DNA from: SZUA-584 sp041656035
GTDB lineage: Bacteria; Bacillota; Clostridia; Christensenellales; SZUA-584
Length of the DNA: 64,000 nucleotides
NCBI GenBank assembly: GCA_964586785.1
Contig: CAZPHS010000001.1
Span: forward strand, 1 to 64,000
Direction of reading: 5' to 3'
Positions 16,685 through 25,900 of the stretch are shown here, piece after piece. The notes below the pieces were generated by a model. That model did no database searches and had not been told where the DNA came from. It saw nothing but the letters and a program-made list of their open reading frames with translations. Each line of letters starts with the position of its first letter. The first letter of the stretch is position 1. The translations under genes were made by a program, and so were the position numbers.

Positions 16685-17464
16685 ATGAAAAAGTTTCTTA
16701 GTTTAGTTACCCTGTTGGTAACAGCCCTTTCATTGGCTGCCTGTAGCGGCAATTTAGCAAACCCCGATGGCATCACAGCCGCAGAAACAAAAGAACCGGG
16801 CACTAATATCTATGGCACTATACAGGGCGATTGGCCTGTATATCAAAATGCAAGTGAGCTTGTTGATAGTGCAAAACTTGTTTTCACAGGGAGGGTAACT
16901 GGTATATCATTTCAGATGTTGGACTTGCGGGATCCCGAAACGATTGGAGATGATATCGACGATTGGCACTACAATTTGTTTACTATGTATGATGTTGATA
17001 TTATAACGTCATATAAAGGAGAGGCAAGAAAATCTATTCAGGTAAGAATGATGGGTGGCCTTAAGGATTATCAAGTTGAAGAACAACTTGAGCTTCTGGC
17101 ACAATACAACAAGCAGTATATACCGATATTGGAGGGACACGTCGAATATAAGGTTGGAGAAACATATCTGTTTGTATTACATCAATATATGGATGTATCT
17201 CCTACACCGATGAACTTAACCCAAGGCGCTTATAACCTTCACGATCCATTTAAAAAGTACACAATTGGCTCATATGACCTTGATGATTCGTATTATATTA
17301 AAGCTGTTGATGATTATGGAAACCCTATTATATCAGCTAAGGATGTTATATTAACATTCGGGCGTGAAAAATGGGAAAGCTTTTGGGTGCAATGGCAGAA
17401 AGATAATGCTGATTGGGAAACATGGCTTGATAAAGAGGCTGTTGAAAGAGCATTACTTCAATAA
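16685..17464 (+). CDS. lipoprotein related to the preceding gene product
   Basis: A 259-residue lipoprotein with lipobox LSLAAC (Cys near 20). The core begins SELVDSAKLVFTGRVTGI, continues with a strand YDVDIITSYKGEARKSIQVRM and closes with VGETYLFVLHQY; this is the same order of elements as the two modules in the gene before it. The C-terminus is acidic and Trp-rich (EKWESFWVQWQKDN). AAAGGAGG precedes the chosen ATG; an in-frame ATG at 16661 is upstream of that site and unlikely. I do not recognise a named family. The two genes look like products of duplication and are probably expressed from the same A+T-rich patch, each with its own strong ribosome site. Confidence 0.72.
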   Translation: MKKFLSLVTLLVTALSLAACSGNLANPDGITAAETKEPGTNIYGTIQGDWPVYQNASELVDSAKLVFTGRVTGISFQMLDLRDPETIGDDIDDWHYNLFTMYDVDIITSYKGEARKSIQVRMMGGLKDYQVEEQLELLAQYNKQYIPILEGHVEYKVGETYLFVLHQYMDVSPTPMNLTQGAYNLHDPFKKYTIGSYDLDDSYYIKAVDDYGNPIISAKDVILTFGREKWESFWVQWQKDNADWETWLDKEAVERALLQ

Positions 17465-17567
17465 TGTAATTAAAAAAGTCTAATGTATGCCAACAATAAT
17501 GGATAACAAAAGCGATTGAGAATGTTATAGCTTGCTTGGGCAGTTTATTGGTTAGAGAGGTAAAACG

Positions 17568-18407
17568 ATGAAAAAAGTTATTATTATCACTATGCTGTTA
17601 ACCGCCGCGGCGGTAATCGGCATAATAATACTTATGGGCGGCGGCGTTGATACAGAAGCGTTAAGACAATCCGACTGCGAGGGGGCAGTTAGGGATTTTA
17701 CGGAAGGCAAGCAGGCTGAGTTTGTGAGGAAAATTGATTCAAATGATAAAAACGATTTTAACAAGCAGAACTATCTTGGATATTACGTTTTTGAAGACGA
17801 TCTGTATACATATATAGTAGACCCGGATAATCTATATCTTTGTAGTATTGATGTAATGTCAAATGAAGCATGGACCTCGCTATATGTAAATGGGGAAAAA
17901 GCAGGTACGGAAGAAGCCGCGGCACAAATAGCAATCGATATCTTCAAGAAGATTGAATCTAAGTTTCTGATAAAAGGAGAAATAATAACGAATATAACTA
18001 CTCCAACAGAAACGATGTATGTTATTGAAGTAATAGAAACAAGAGACGGGATACCTACGGGAAACTGTGCGAGTACAACCATATCAAAATCAGGGAATCT
18101 ATTGAGCGGTGTTTTTCTGATAGGCGATGCTCAGCATATGGAGAAGTTAAACAATCAAAAGGATAAAATGATAAGCTTTAAGGCCGCGGCGCAGATAGCG
18201 GTGGACGAAATAAAAGCACAGCCGGAACTGGCCGCGGAAAATATTGTTGTTGATGAAACGAGAAAGGATGAAATGTCCACGCGCGGCAATATCACCACAA
18301 GATTTGTTTATTTAACTTACTATAAAGACGGCGAACAACGGGAAGCGATGGTGCTTGTGGACGCTTTCAGCGGCGAAGTTGTCAGTGTAGGCTATTTTAA
18401 GTATTGA
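17568..18407 (+). CDS. membrane-anchored protein with PepSY-like C-terminus
   Basis: A 279-residue protein with an N-terminal membrane anchor (VIIITMLLTAAAVIGIIILM, about residues 4-23) and an extracellular rest. The body contains two segments of the type [helix EEAAAQIAIDIFKKI - strand - strand], at about 117-190 and 200-279, resembling PepSY/YpeB-like modules; the last ends EAMVLVDAFSGEVVSVGYF, the usual PepSY closing strand. PepSY domains often restrain proteases or sense the wall, but no enzyme is attached here. AGAGAGG precedes the start. Base composition returns towards that of the core genome. It sits alone between the accessory lipoproteins and the hisS leader. Confidence 0.7.
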   Translation: MKKVIIITMLLTAAAVIGIIILMGGGVDTEALRQSDCEGAVRDFTEGKQAEFVRKIDSNDKNDFNKQNYLGYYVFEDDLYTYIVDPDNLYLCSIDVMSNEAWTSLYVNGEKAGTEEAAAQIAIDIFKKIESKFLIKGEIITNITTPTETMYVIEVIETRDGIPTGNCASTTISKSGNLLSGVFLIGDAQHMEKLNNQKDKMISFKAAAQIAVDEIKAQPELAAENIVVDETRKDEMSTRGNITTRFVYLTYYKDGEQREAMVLVDAFSGEVVSVGYFKY

Positions 18408-18429
18408 TAGTCTGTAATCCCGAATAATC

Positions 18430-18458
18430 TGGACAAACAAAAAGGCAAAGTGTATAAT
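18430..18458 (+). promoter_or_regulatory. sigma-A promoter of hisS-aspS
   Basis: TGGACA (18430-18435), 17-nt spacer, TATAAT (18453-18458). Transcription should begin near 18465, giving a leader of about 215 nt. Confidence 0.85.
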
Positions 18459-18464
18459 AAGGCA

Positions 18465-18664
18465 GCAAAGAGGAACCCCGCTTTGTGATGCGTTTTATAG
18501 GGATTTTCCGGCGAGACTGTAACCGGAAAGAGCGCGTAAAGGGACGGGCAACAGCCTTTTTGCCGGTTATAATAGCTTACAAAGTGCCCGGGGCTTTTGT
18601 TTCGGGAATATGGGTGGCACCGCGGGTTTTAAGCTCGTCCCTTGTTATAATAGGGACGTTTTTT
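18465..18664 (+). promoter_or_regulatory. T-box riboswitch leader of hisS-aspS
   Basis: The leader carries the T-box core GGGTGGCACCGCGGG at 18612-18626, which pairs with uncharged tRNA ends, followed by a terminator hairpin (CGTCCC 18636-18641, GGGACG 18653-18658, then TTTTTT to 18664). In the absence of charged tRNA the core forms an antiterminator and the synthetase genes are transcribed. Upstream helices are visible, for example TTTCCGG pairing with CCGGAAA around an 11-nt loop near 18508-18532. I could not identify the specifier codon by eye; GAC triplets occur in the leader and CAC only inside the core, so an aspartate specifier is possible but unproven. The stem I region looks short for a classical T-box. 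Confidence 0.88.
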
Positions 18665-18680
18665 ATTTGAGGAGGCATAT

Positions 18681-19946
18681 ATGCTTACAAAAGCGCCTAA
18701 AGGAACAAAAGATATATTACCCGAGCAAAGCCGTAAATGGCAGTATGTCGAGTCCGCCGCGCGCGATATATGCGCTCGTTTCGGCTACAGGGAGATACGC
18801 ACGCCTATATTCGAGCATACGGAGCTTTTTTTACGCGGAGTGGGAGACACCACCGATATAGTGCGAAAAGAGATGTACACGTTTGAGGATAAGGGCGGGC
18901 GAAGCATAACTTTGCGGCCGGAGGGTACGGCGGGCGTTGTGCGCAGCTTTGTGGAGAACGGCCTTTTTTCGCAGCCCCTGCCGGCAAAGCTTTATTATAT
19001 TTCGGTGCCGGTTTTCCGCTATGAGCGCCCGCAGGCCGGGCGTTTGCGCCAGCACCACCAGTTTGGCATAGAGACTTTCGGCGCGATATCCCCGTCAATA
19101 GACGCGGAGGTTATATGCGTCGCGCTGACATTGCTAAAATCGCTTGGCGTAAGCGGCTTATCGCTTAACATTAACAGTATAGGATGCGGGCGGTGCCGTC
19201 CTTCGTACAACGCGGTGCTGAAAAAGTATCTTGCGGAGCGCCGCGGCAAGCTTTGCGCGAATTGCTGCGAGCGTATGGAAACAAACCCTTTGCGTATACT
19301 CGATTGCAAAGAAGAACAATGTAAAGAAACGGTAAGCGGCGCTCCGGTTATTCTCGGCAGCCTGTGCGATGATTGCGCGAAGCATTTTGAAGGATTGAAA
19401 AGATACCTTGAATGCTCAGGCATAAAATATAGTATAAACCCTTTTATTGTGCGCGGTCTTGACTATTATACCAAAACGGTGTTCGAGATAATATCGGACG
19501 GTATAGGAGCGCAGGGTACCGTATGCGGAGGAGGACGCTACGACTCACTGGTAGAGCAGATAGGCGGTCCGGCAATTCCGGGTATAGGTTTCGGTCTCGG
19601 TATGGAAAGACTGCTTCTGGTTTTAGAATCGCTCGGCGTAAAATTGCCTGATGCAAATGTGTGCGATGCGTGCGTCTGTCCGGTTGGTGAGGACGCGGCG
19701 CTTTACGCTTTTAGTATAACGGCTATTATGCGCGAAGAAGGCATAGCGGCGGAATGCGACCATATGGGCAGAAGCTTAAAAGCGCAGCTTAAATTCGCGG
19801 CAAAGCTTAACGCCGCGTACGCCGTAATAATAGGGGAAAGCGAGATTGCGGCTAAAGCCGCGGTTGTTCGCGATATGCGAAAAGGAGAAGAAAAAACGGT
19901 TCCGTTTACGGGGCTTAATGCGTATATAAAGGCGGGTATAATATGA
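18681..19946 (+). CDS. hisS: histidyl-tRNA synthetase
   Basis: A 421-residue class II synthetase that charges tRNA-His. It opens APKGTKDILPEQSRKWQYVE (HisRS signature), has motif 2 FRYERPQAGRLRQHHQFGIE, the histidine-specific RGLDYYTKTVFEI and motif 3 GFGLGMERLL, and ends with the anticodon-binding domain (about 325-421). GAGGAGG lies before the ATG. It is regulated by the T-box leader and overlaps aspS by four bases (ATGA), the classical hisS-aspS operon of Firmicutes. Confidence 0.97.
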   Translation: MLTKAPKGTKDILPEQSRKWQYVESAARDICARFGYREIRTPIFEHTELFLRGVGDTTDIVRKEMYTFEDKGGRSITLRPEGTAGVVRSFVENGLFSQPLPAKLYYISVPVFRYERPQAGRLRQHHQFGIETFGAISPSIDAEVICVALTLLKSLGVSGLSLNINSIGCGRCRPSYNAVLKKYLAERRGKLCANCCERMETNPLRILDCKEEQCKETVSGAPVILGSLCDDCAKHFEGLKRYLECSGIKYSINPFIVRGLDYYTKTVFEIISDGIGAQGTVCGGGRYDSLVEQIGGPAIPGIGFGLGMERLLLVLESLGVKLPDANVCDACVCPVGEDAALYAFSITAIMREEGIAAECDHMGRSLKAQLKFAAKLNAAYAVIIGESEIAAKAAVVRDMRKGEEKTVPFTGLNAYIKAGII

Positions 19947-21724
19947 GCGATTTTTTGCAAGGGTGGAAAAGGACGGACTACTGTACGAATTTTAGCGCCG
20001 GCGATGTCGGCAAAGACGTAACCGTAATGGGCTGGGTGCAGACAAGAAGGGATTTCGGCGCACTTATATTTATTGATTTGCGCGACAGAACGGGAATAAT
20101 GCAGGTTGTTTTCGATGAATCGGTGCTGGAGGGAGATTTTTCGCGCGTAAGCAGCATAAGAAGCGAATTCGTAATTGCCGTTCAGGGCAAAATTGTGCTG
20201 CGCGATAAAGAAACCGTAAACGAAAAACTGCCGACGGGATTGATAGAGGTAAAAGCGAGACGGCTTAAAGTGTTAAGCCGCGCGCAAACCCCTCCGTTTG
20301 AAATAGAGGACGAAACCGCTGTTCGCGAGGAACTGCGGTTAAAATACCGTTATCTTGACCTGCGCCGTCCGGTTATGCAAAAAAACCTGTATATTCGCAG
20401 CCAAATAGCGTCCGCCGCGCGCGGGTATTTAAACGAAAACGGGTTTATAGACATAGAAACGCCTATGCTGACAAAAAGCACGCCGGAGGGCGCGAGAGAT
20501 TATCTCGTGCCGTCGCGCATACACCCGGGGAGCTTCTACGCTTTGCCGCAATCGCCCCAGACGCTAAAGCAGATACTTATGATGTCAGGGTTCGACCGCT
20601 ATTTTCAGATTGTAAAATGCTTTAGAGACGAAGATTTGCGCTCAGACCGCCAGCCCGAATTCACCCAGATAGATATAGAAATGTCGTTCGTTGACGTCGA
20701 CGATATAATAGCCGCCGGCGAAGGGCTTATAGCGCGTATATTCAAGACGGTTTTGGACGTTGACATAAAGCTGCCGTTAAAACGGCTTTCGTATAAAGAC
20801 GCTTTAAACCGTTACGGCTCGGACAAGCCCGACACGCGCTTTGGGTTAGAGCTTACGGACGTGAGCGATATAGTCGCGGATACCGGCTTTACGGTGTTCT
20901 CTTCGGTTATCAAAAAAGGGGGCAGCGTACGCGCTATAAACGTAAAAGGCGCCGTGGATAAATTCGCCCGACGCGAGATTGACGCGCTTGTGGATTTTGT
21001 CAAAATATACGGAGCAAAAGGCATGGCGTGGATATCGATGAAGGAAGACGGCGTGCAGTCTCCCATAACCAAATTCTTCTCGGAGGAAGAACTGTCCGCG
21101 TTGCTTTCCCGCACAGACGCCAAAACGGGCGATATAGTATTTTTTGTGGGCGACGAGGACAAGATAGTTTTTGACTCTCTGGGGAATCTGCGCTTAAAGC
21201 TTGCCGAGAAGCTCTCGCTTGTGGACGAGAGCGCGTTTGACCTGCTGTGGGTTGTCGATTTTCCGCTGTTTGAATACAGCGAAGAGGAAAGAAGATACAC
21301 GGCAATGCACCATCCGTTCACATCGCCGAAGGACGAGGATGTTGAAAAAATGGAAACAGACCCCGCGGGCGCCCGCGCGAAGGCGTATGATATTGTGCTC
21401 AACGGAAACGAAATAGGCGGCGGCAGCATACGAATACACACAACGCAGCTGCAGCAGAAAATGCTTAAAGCGCTCGGGTTTTCAAAAGAGCGGGCATGGG
21501 AGGATTTCGGGTTCCTTCTCGAGGCTTTAAAATACGGCGCGCCGCCCCACGGCGGCATTGCGTTCGGGCTTGACAGGCTGGCTATGCTTATTCTCGGCGC
21601 GTCCTCCATACGCGATGTAATCGCTTTCCCGAAGGTTCAGAACGCCTCGTGCCTTTTAACGCGCGCGCCGTCGCCAGTGGAGGAAAAACAGCTGAAAGAA
21701 CTGGGGCTTAAAACCACGCAATAA
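19943..21724 (+). CDS. aspS: aspartyl-tRNA synthetase
   Basis: A 593-residue bacterial-type AspRS. Residues 1-110 are the OB-fold anticodon domain (VMGWVQTRRDFGALIFIDLRD). The class II core has motif 1, SPQTLKQILMMSGFDRYFQI, the motif 2 loop CFRDEDLRSDRQPEFTQID, and motif 3 GIAFGLDRLAMLILG near 540. The bacterial GAD insertion lies between (about 285-410). Whether the enzyme is discriminating or also charges tRNA-Asn cannot be told here, and no gatCAB genes are in the window. It is co-translated with hisS through an ATGA overlap. Confidence 0.97.
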   Translation: MSDFLQGWKRTDYCTNFSAGDVGKDVTVMGWVQTRRDFGALIFIDLRDRTGIMQVVFDESVLEGDFSRVSSIRSEFVIAVQGKIVLRDKETVNEKLPTGLIEVKARRLKVLSRAQTPPFEIEDETAVREELRLKYRYLDLRRPVMQKNLYIRSQIASAARGYLNENGFIDIETPMLTKSTPEGARDYLVPSRIHPGSFYALPQSPQTLKQILMMSGFDRYFQIVKCFRDEDLRSDRQPEFTQIDIEMSFVDVDDIIAAGEGLIARIFKTVLDVDIKLPLKRLSYKDALNRYGSDKPDTRFGLELTDVSDIVADTGFTVFSSVIKKGGSVRAINVKGAVDKFARREIDALVDFVKIYGAKGMAWISMKEDGVQSPITKFFSEEELSALLSRTDAKTGDIVFFVGDEDKIVFDSLGNLRLKLAEKLSLVDESAFDLLWVVDFPLFEYSEEERRYTAMHHPFTSPKDEDVEKMETDPAGARAKAYDIVLNGNEIGGGSIRIHTTQLQQKMLKALGFSKERAWEDFGFLLEALKYGAPPHGGIAFGLDRLAMLILGASSIRDVIAFPKVQNASCLLTRAPSPVEEKQLKELGLKTTQ

Positions 21725-21749
21725 TTTTTTGGCAAGGCGGCTTAAAACT

Positions 21750-22205
21750 ATGAGCGATATTACGGAGTACGGAGAAGTTGTAAACATAACGGGCGATACG
21801 GCGCATGTCAAATTTAAGCGTTCCTCCGCGTGCGGGCGATGCAGGGCGTGCGGTATGCTGTCCACTCAGAACGAGATTGTTGTACAGGTTGAAAACATTA
21901 TGGGCGCGAAGTCCGGAGATTACGCGGCCGTAAGCATACGTATGCCAAAAGCGCTTCGAGCGTCCGCTCTGGCGTATGCGTTTCCGCTTTTTATGCTGCT
22001 TTTAGGGGTTTTGGCGGGATGGCTGCTCTCGGCGGTTTGGGGAGTGTTTGAAAACGCGGATTTATCAATGGCGCTTTTCGGGCTGCTGTTTGCGGCGCTT
22101 TCATTTTTTCTGTTAAGACTTGCCGCTCCGTCGTATAATAAAACAGTGTCCAATGTGTACAAAATGGTAGAAGTTAAACATATGAAAAAAACAGGGGAGG
22201 AATAA
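21750..22205 (+). CDS. rseC: RseC/SoxR-reducing system family membrane protein
   Basis: A 151-residue protein with a short N-terminal domain holding a Cys cluster (SACGRCRACGML, about residues 33-44) and two membrane helices (about 80-103 and 113-135). This is the RseC_MucC family, members of which are linked to the Rnf/Rsx electron-transfer complex and SoxR reduction, and which may carry or assemble an iron-sulfur centre. No rnf genes are in the window. I chose the ATG at 21750, with AAGGCGG upstream; a TTG at 21729 is in frame. It lies 25 bases after aspS and 2 bases before the thioredoxin gene, so they form one operon, which fits a redox role. Confidence 0.85.
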   Translation: MSDITEYGEVVNITGDTAHVKFKRSSACGRCRACGMLSTQNEIVVQVENIMGAKSGDYAAVSIRMPKALRASALAYAFPLFMLLLGVLAGWLLSAVWGVFENADLSMALFGLLFAALSFFLLRLAAPSYNKTVSNVYKMVEVKHMKKTGEE

Positions 22206-22207
22206 TT

Positions 22208-22537
22208 ATGTCAAAAAAAGCTTTGCGTATAAGCGAAGAGAACTTTAACGACACCGTGCTTTCCAGCGAATTGCCGGTATTGGTCGATTTTTGGGCGGAA
22301 TGGTGCGCGCCATGCCGCATGATAGCGCCTGTTATAGAGCAGGTGGCCGCGGAATACGAGCAGCGCGCCGTCGTAGGCAAAATAAATATAGACGAAGAAT
22401 CGGAGTTGGCGGGAAGATACGGCGTTATGAGCATACCGACGCTTATTCTTTTCAAGAATGGGGAAATAAAGCAAAAATCAGTGGGAGTTGTAGGAAAAGA
22501 TAAGATAACGGCAATGATAGACAGCGCATTGAAATAA
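22208..22537 (+). CDS. trxA: thioredoxin with WCAPC active site
   Basis: A 109-residue thioredoxin: LVDFWAEWCAPCRMIAPVIE holds the redox pair, then KINIDEES and the cis-proline loop MSIPTLILFKNG. The active site is WCAPC instead of the usual WCGPC; the Gly-to-Ala change is known in some clostridial thioredoxins and usually alters redox potential. GGAGG precedes the start. It is directly behind the RseC-like gene, suggesting that the two work on the same thiol or iron-sulfur chemistry. An A+T-rich terminator follows. Confidence 0.95.
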   Translation: MSKKALRISEENFNDTVLSSELPVLVDFWAEWCAPCRMIAPVIEQVAAEYEQRAVVGKINIDEESELAGRYGVMSIPTLILFKNGEIKQKSVGVVGKDKITAMIDSALK

Positions 22538-22539
22538 TG

Positions 22540-22569
22540 ATAATCTTAGATTATATTTTTTTATTTTTT
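22540..22569 (+). terminator. A+T-rich intrinsic terminator after trxA
   Basis: ATAATC (22540-22545) pairs with GATTAT (22549-22554), followed by a long, nearly pure T tract to 22569. The stem is weak but the T tract is strong. It ends the hisS-aspS-rseC-trxA unit just before spoVS. Confidence 0.6.
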
Positions 22570-22585
22570 TTATACGGGGGCACAA

Positions 22586-22846
22586 ATGGAACCATTACGG
22601 GTATCGGCAAAGTCTTCGCCAAAAGCCGTGGCGGGAGCGCTTACCGCCGCGCTCAAAGAGCATAATAAAGCGGAAATACTTGCGGTGGGCGCGGCGGCGG
22701 TTAATCAGGCGATAAAAGCCGTTGCCATAGCGAGGGGATACCTCGCGCCTGTCGGTATAGACCTCGCTGTAATACCGGCGTTTACAAACGTCGATATCGA
22801 CGGCGTTTTGCGAACATCAATAAATCTTAATGTTATAATCCGATGA
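22586..22846 (+). CDS. spoVS: stage V sporulation protein S
   Basis: An 86-residue SpoVS, full length and highly conserved: LRVSAKSSPKAVAGALTAAL at the start, then AVNQAIKAVAIARGYLAP and a DLAVIPAFTNVDIDG stretch. SpoVS is an Alba-fold protein that in Bacillus is under sigma-H control and is needed for spore coat and core completion and for timing of septation. ACGGGGG precedes the ATG. It lies between a terminator and smc; I cannot identify a sigma-H promoter in the T-rich spacer. It supports the organism being a spore former. Confidence 0.95.
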   Translation: MEPLRVSAKSSPKAVAGALTAALKEHNKAEILAVGAAAVNQAIKAVAIARGYLAPVGIDLAVIPAFTNVDIDGVLRTSINLNVIIR

Positions 22847-22919
22847 TACGCGCTTAATGGTTTTTTGGAAATGCCGCGAATAACAAACAAGGCTTTATAA
22901 ACTTTAGCGAGGTAGTTAT

Positions 22920-25900
22920 TTGTTTTTAAAATCAATAGAAATGACGGGATTCAAATCGTTCCCCGAAAAAACGCAGATGGAGCTGCGCGGCTCTGTTATA
23001 GGCGTTATAGGTCCGAACGGCAGCGGAAAAAGCAACGTGGCGGACGCCGTGCGCTGGGTGCTTGGAGAGCAAAGCGCTAAAAGCCTTCGCGGCGGCATGA
23101 TGCAGGATGTGATTTTCGCCGGAACGCAGACGCGAAAACCGCGCTCCTACTGCGAGGTATCTTTATTATTCGATAATTCCGATAAGCGAATACAAACTGA
23201 ATATTCGGAAATTGAGGTTACGCGAAAGCTTTACCGTTCCGGCGAGAGCGAGTATTACATTAACCGCACAAAATGCCGGCTTAAAGATATTCTTGATACA
23301 TTCAGAGATACGGGCATAGGAAAAGAAGGCTACTCTATTATAGGACAAGGGCGTATTGATGAGATTTTAAGCGACAAATCTACCGACAGGCGCCGCGTTT
23401 TTGAGGAAGCCTCGGGCATAATGAAATATCGCGTGCGAAAAGAAGAGGCCGAACGCAAGCTGGAAAGAACGCGCCAAAACATTGTGCGCGTAGACGACAT
23501 TTTGCACGAACAGTCATTTATGCTGGAGCCGTTAAAGCGGCAGTCCGAGGACGCGTCGGTTTACTTGCAAATGGCGGCGCGGCTTAAAACGCTTGACGTT
23601 AATCTGTTTCTTAAAAATCATGAAAAATACAAAGAAAAAATAGAGCGCTTAGAGAGGCAGCGCATAGCTTATGACGAGGAACGCCAAGATACGCAGCGCC
23701 GGCTTGAGGAGCTTTCGGCAAAGCTTTTCAGGCAGCAGGAAAGCGCACGCCAGATGGACGATTCGGCAGGCACGCTTGCGCAGAAGCTCAGCTTTTGCAT
23801 GGCGGAGCTTGAACGAATAGAAGGCGAGGTACGCCTTTGTGACGAGCGTATAAGCAACAACGAAAAAGACACGCAAAGAATAACGCGCGAGGCTGAACTG
23901 GCGCGGCAAAAAATCTCAAACATAGAGCAGAATGAGAAGACTAACCTTTCCCGCCTTTTAAAGCTGGAAGAAGAGCAGATAAAGCAAAAAAATACTGCCG
24001 GCAGAATTATAAAAGAGATGGAAACGCTGTCCGCCGCGACAAACGAACGTATGCATGTTATTGAAGCCGCGCAGACAAAAAAGGTTGAGGCGATAGAAAA
24101 GCAGGCTGATATGCGCGGCGTTATAAGCGCGCTCGAACAAAAGCTTAATCTGCACAAACAGCGTAAAGCCGACATAAACGAACGGCGGCGGGCGCTTGAA
24201 GACGAAAAAGCAAAATTGGAAAGCGCTGTTGAAGCCGTAAACGCGCAGACGGAATCAAACCGTATTGATTCGGAAAAACTGCGCGCAAAGTTTAACGAAG
24301 CGGTAAAGGGCGAACGCGATATTTCTCAAAAGCTTGCGATAAAAAGGCAGGAGGTTGAATCGGCAAAGCGCGATTTAGCGTCCGTTTTATCATCCCAAAA
24401 AGTTTTTTCGGATATAAAAGAGGGTTTCGAGGGTTACGCGTTAAGCGTTAAAAGGCTTATGCTCGCCGCGAAGAGCGATTCGTCGATAAGCTCTCTGGTG
24501 CGCGGTACCGTCGCGGACATGATATCTGTTCCGCGCGAGTTTGAAACGGCTATAGAGGCGTGCCTTGGCGCGGCGCTTGAGAATGTTATAGTCAGCGACG
24601 AATACGCCGCAAAAAAGCTTATCGAATATCTTCGCTCAAACAGCCTCGGGCGCGTAACATTTTTGCCTCTTGATTCTCTGCGCCCCCGGTATCTTTCGGA
24701 TTTTGAAAAAGCCGCCGTGCAAAAATCGGGCGTTATAGGAACGGCAAGCGAGATTGTAAACGGTGAGAGGGCTCAAAAAGCCGTGGATTTTCTGTTGGGA
24801 AGAACAGTTATAGCCGCCGATATGGATACTGCCATAGAGTTGATGCGCAAATGCTCACAGGCGTTCCGCACAGTTACGCTTAAGGGCGACGTGCTTAACG
24901 CCGGAGGCTCCATAACGGGCGGCGGCGTACGGCGTGAAAACAAAGGGCTGGTATCGAGGGACAGGCGGGAGGAAGAGCTTAAACTGCGCGCGTCGGCCAT
25001 TACGGAAAAAACACAAGCTCTGGAAAAAGCGCTTGAAGAAGATTCGCGTATACACGATACTTTTGTTTCACAAATAGAAAGCCTGCGTTCATCCTTGCAC
25101 GCCGGTGAGGTGCAAGCCGCGTCTTTGCGCGAAAAGCGCGGGGCGCTTACGGCGTCGCTCGAAGACAACGGCAAAAAATACGGCGCTTTGCATGACGAGG
25201 AGTCTATAATCGCAAAAGCGATTACTGACGCGGAAAATGAAATATCGCGACACGTTTCGGTTCAAAGCGATATACTGCAGTTAAGCGAGACGCGGGACGA
25301 AGACTACAGGCGTTTAGAGGAAGAATACAATAATAACACGCTGCAAACCGAGCGGCTGCGCAAACAGCTGCACGAGGCCGAATTAAAAGCGGCCGAATTG
25401 TTTCGCGAAAGCGCCGTACTGCAGAACGATAATATAAGGCTGGGGCTAGAAAAACAGGAGCTGCAGCGCCTTGGCGCCGCCGCCGGCAAAACTTTGGAGC
25501 TTAACGAGCAAAGCGATGAAAACCTGCGTAAGCTCAAGGAGCAATTAGAGCTGTCGCGCGAGCAAAGAAACGAGGCGCTGGAAGGCTTAAAACAGCGGCA
25601 GACAGACGTCGCCTCGGCAAGGACGGCATCGCTCGGCGCCGCGTCAAAGCTTGAGGAAACAATAGAATCAACGCGCGGCGCGCACAACGAAGCGGGCGAG
25701 AAAAGCCTCCGCACATCTTTTATAATAGAAAAAACGCAGTCCGACATAGAAACCGCCCAAAACAGGCTTTGGGATACCTATCAGTTAACTTACGCCAACG
25801 CTCTTTCGCTGCGCGAAGATATAAGTCTTGCGGGCGCGGCGGCGGAGGCCGAGCAAATACGCGGTAAGCTTCGGGAGCTTGGCAGCGTTAATCCGAAAGC

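Noticed and set aside
20812..21609. 265-codon minus-strand frame
   Set aside because: Ser-rich shadow of aspS with no ribosome site.
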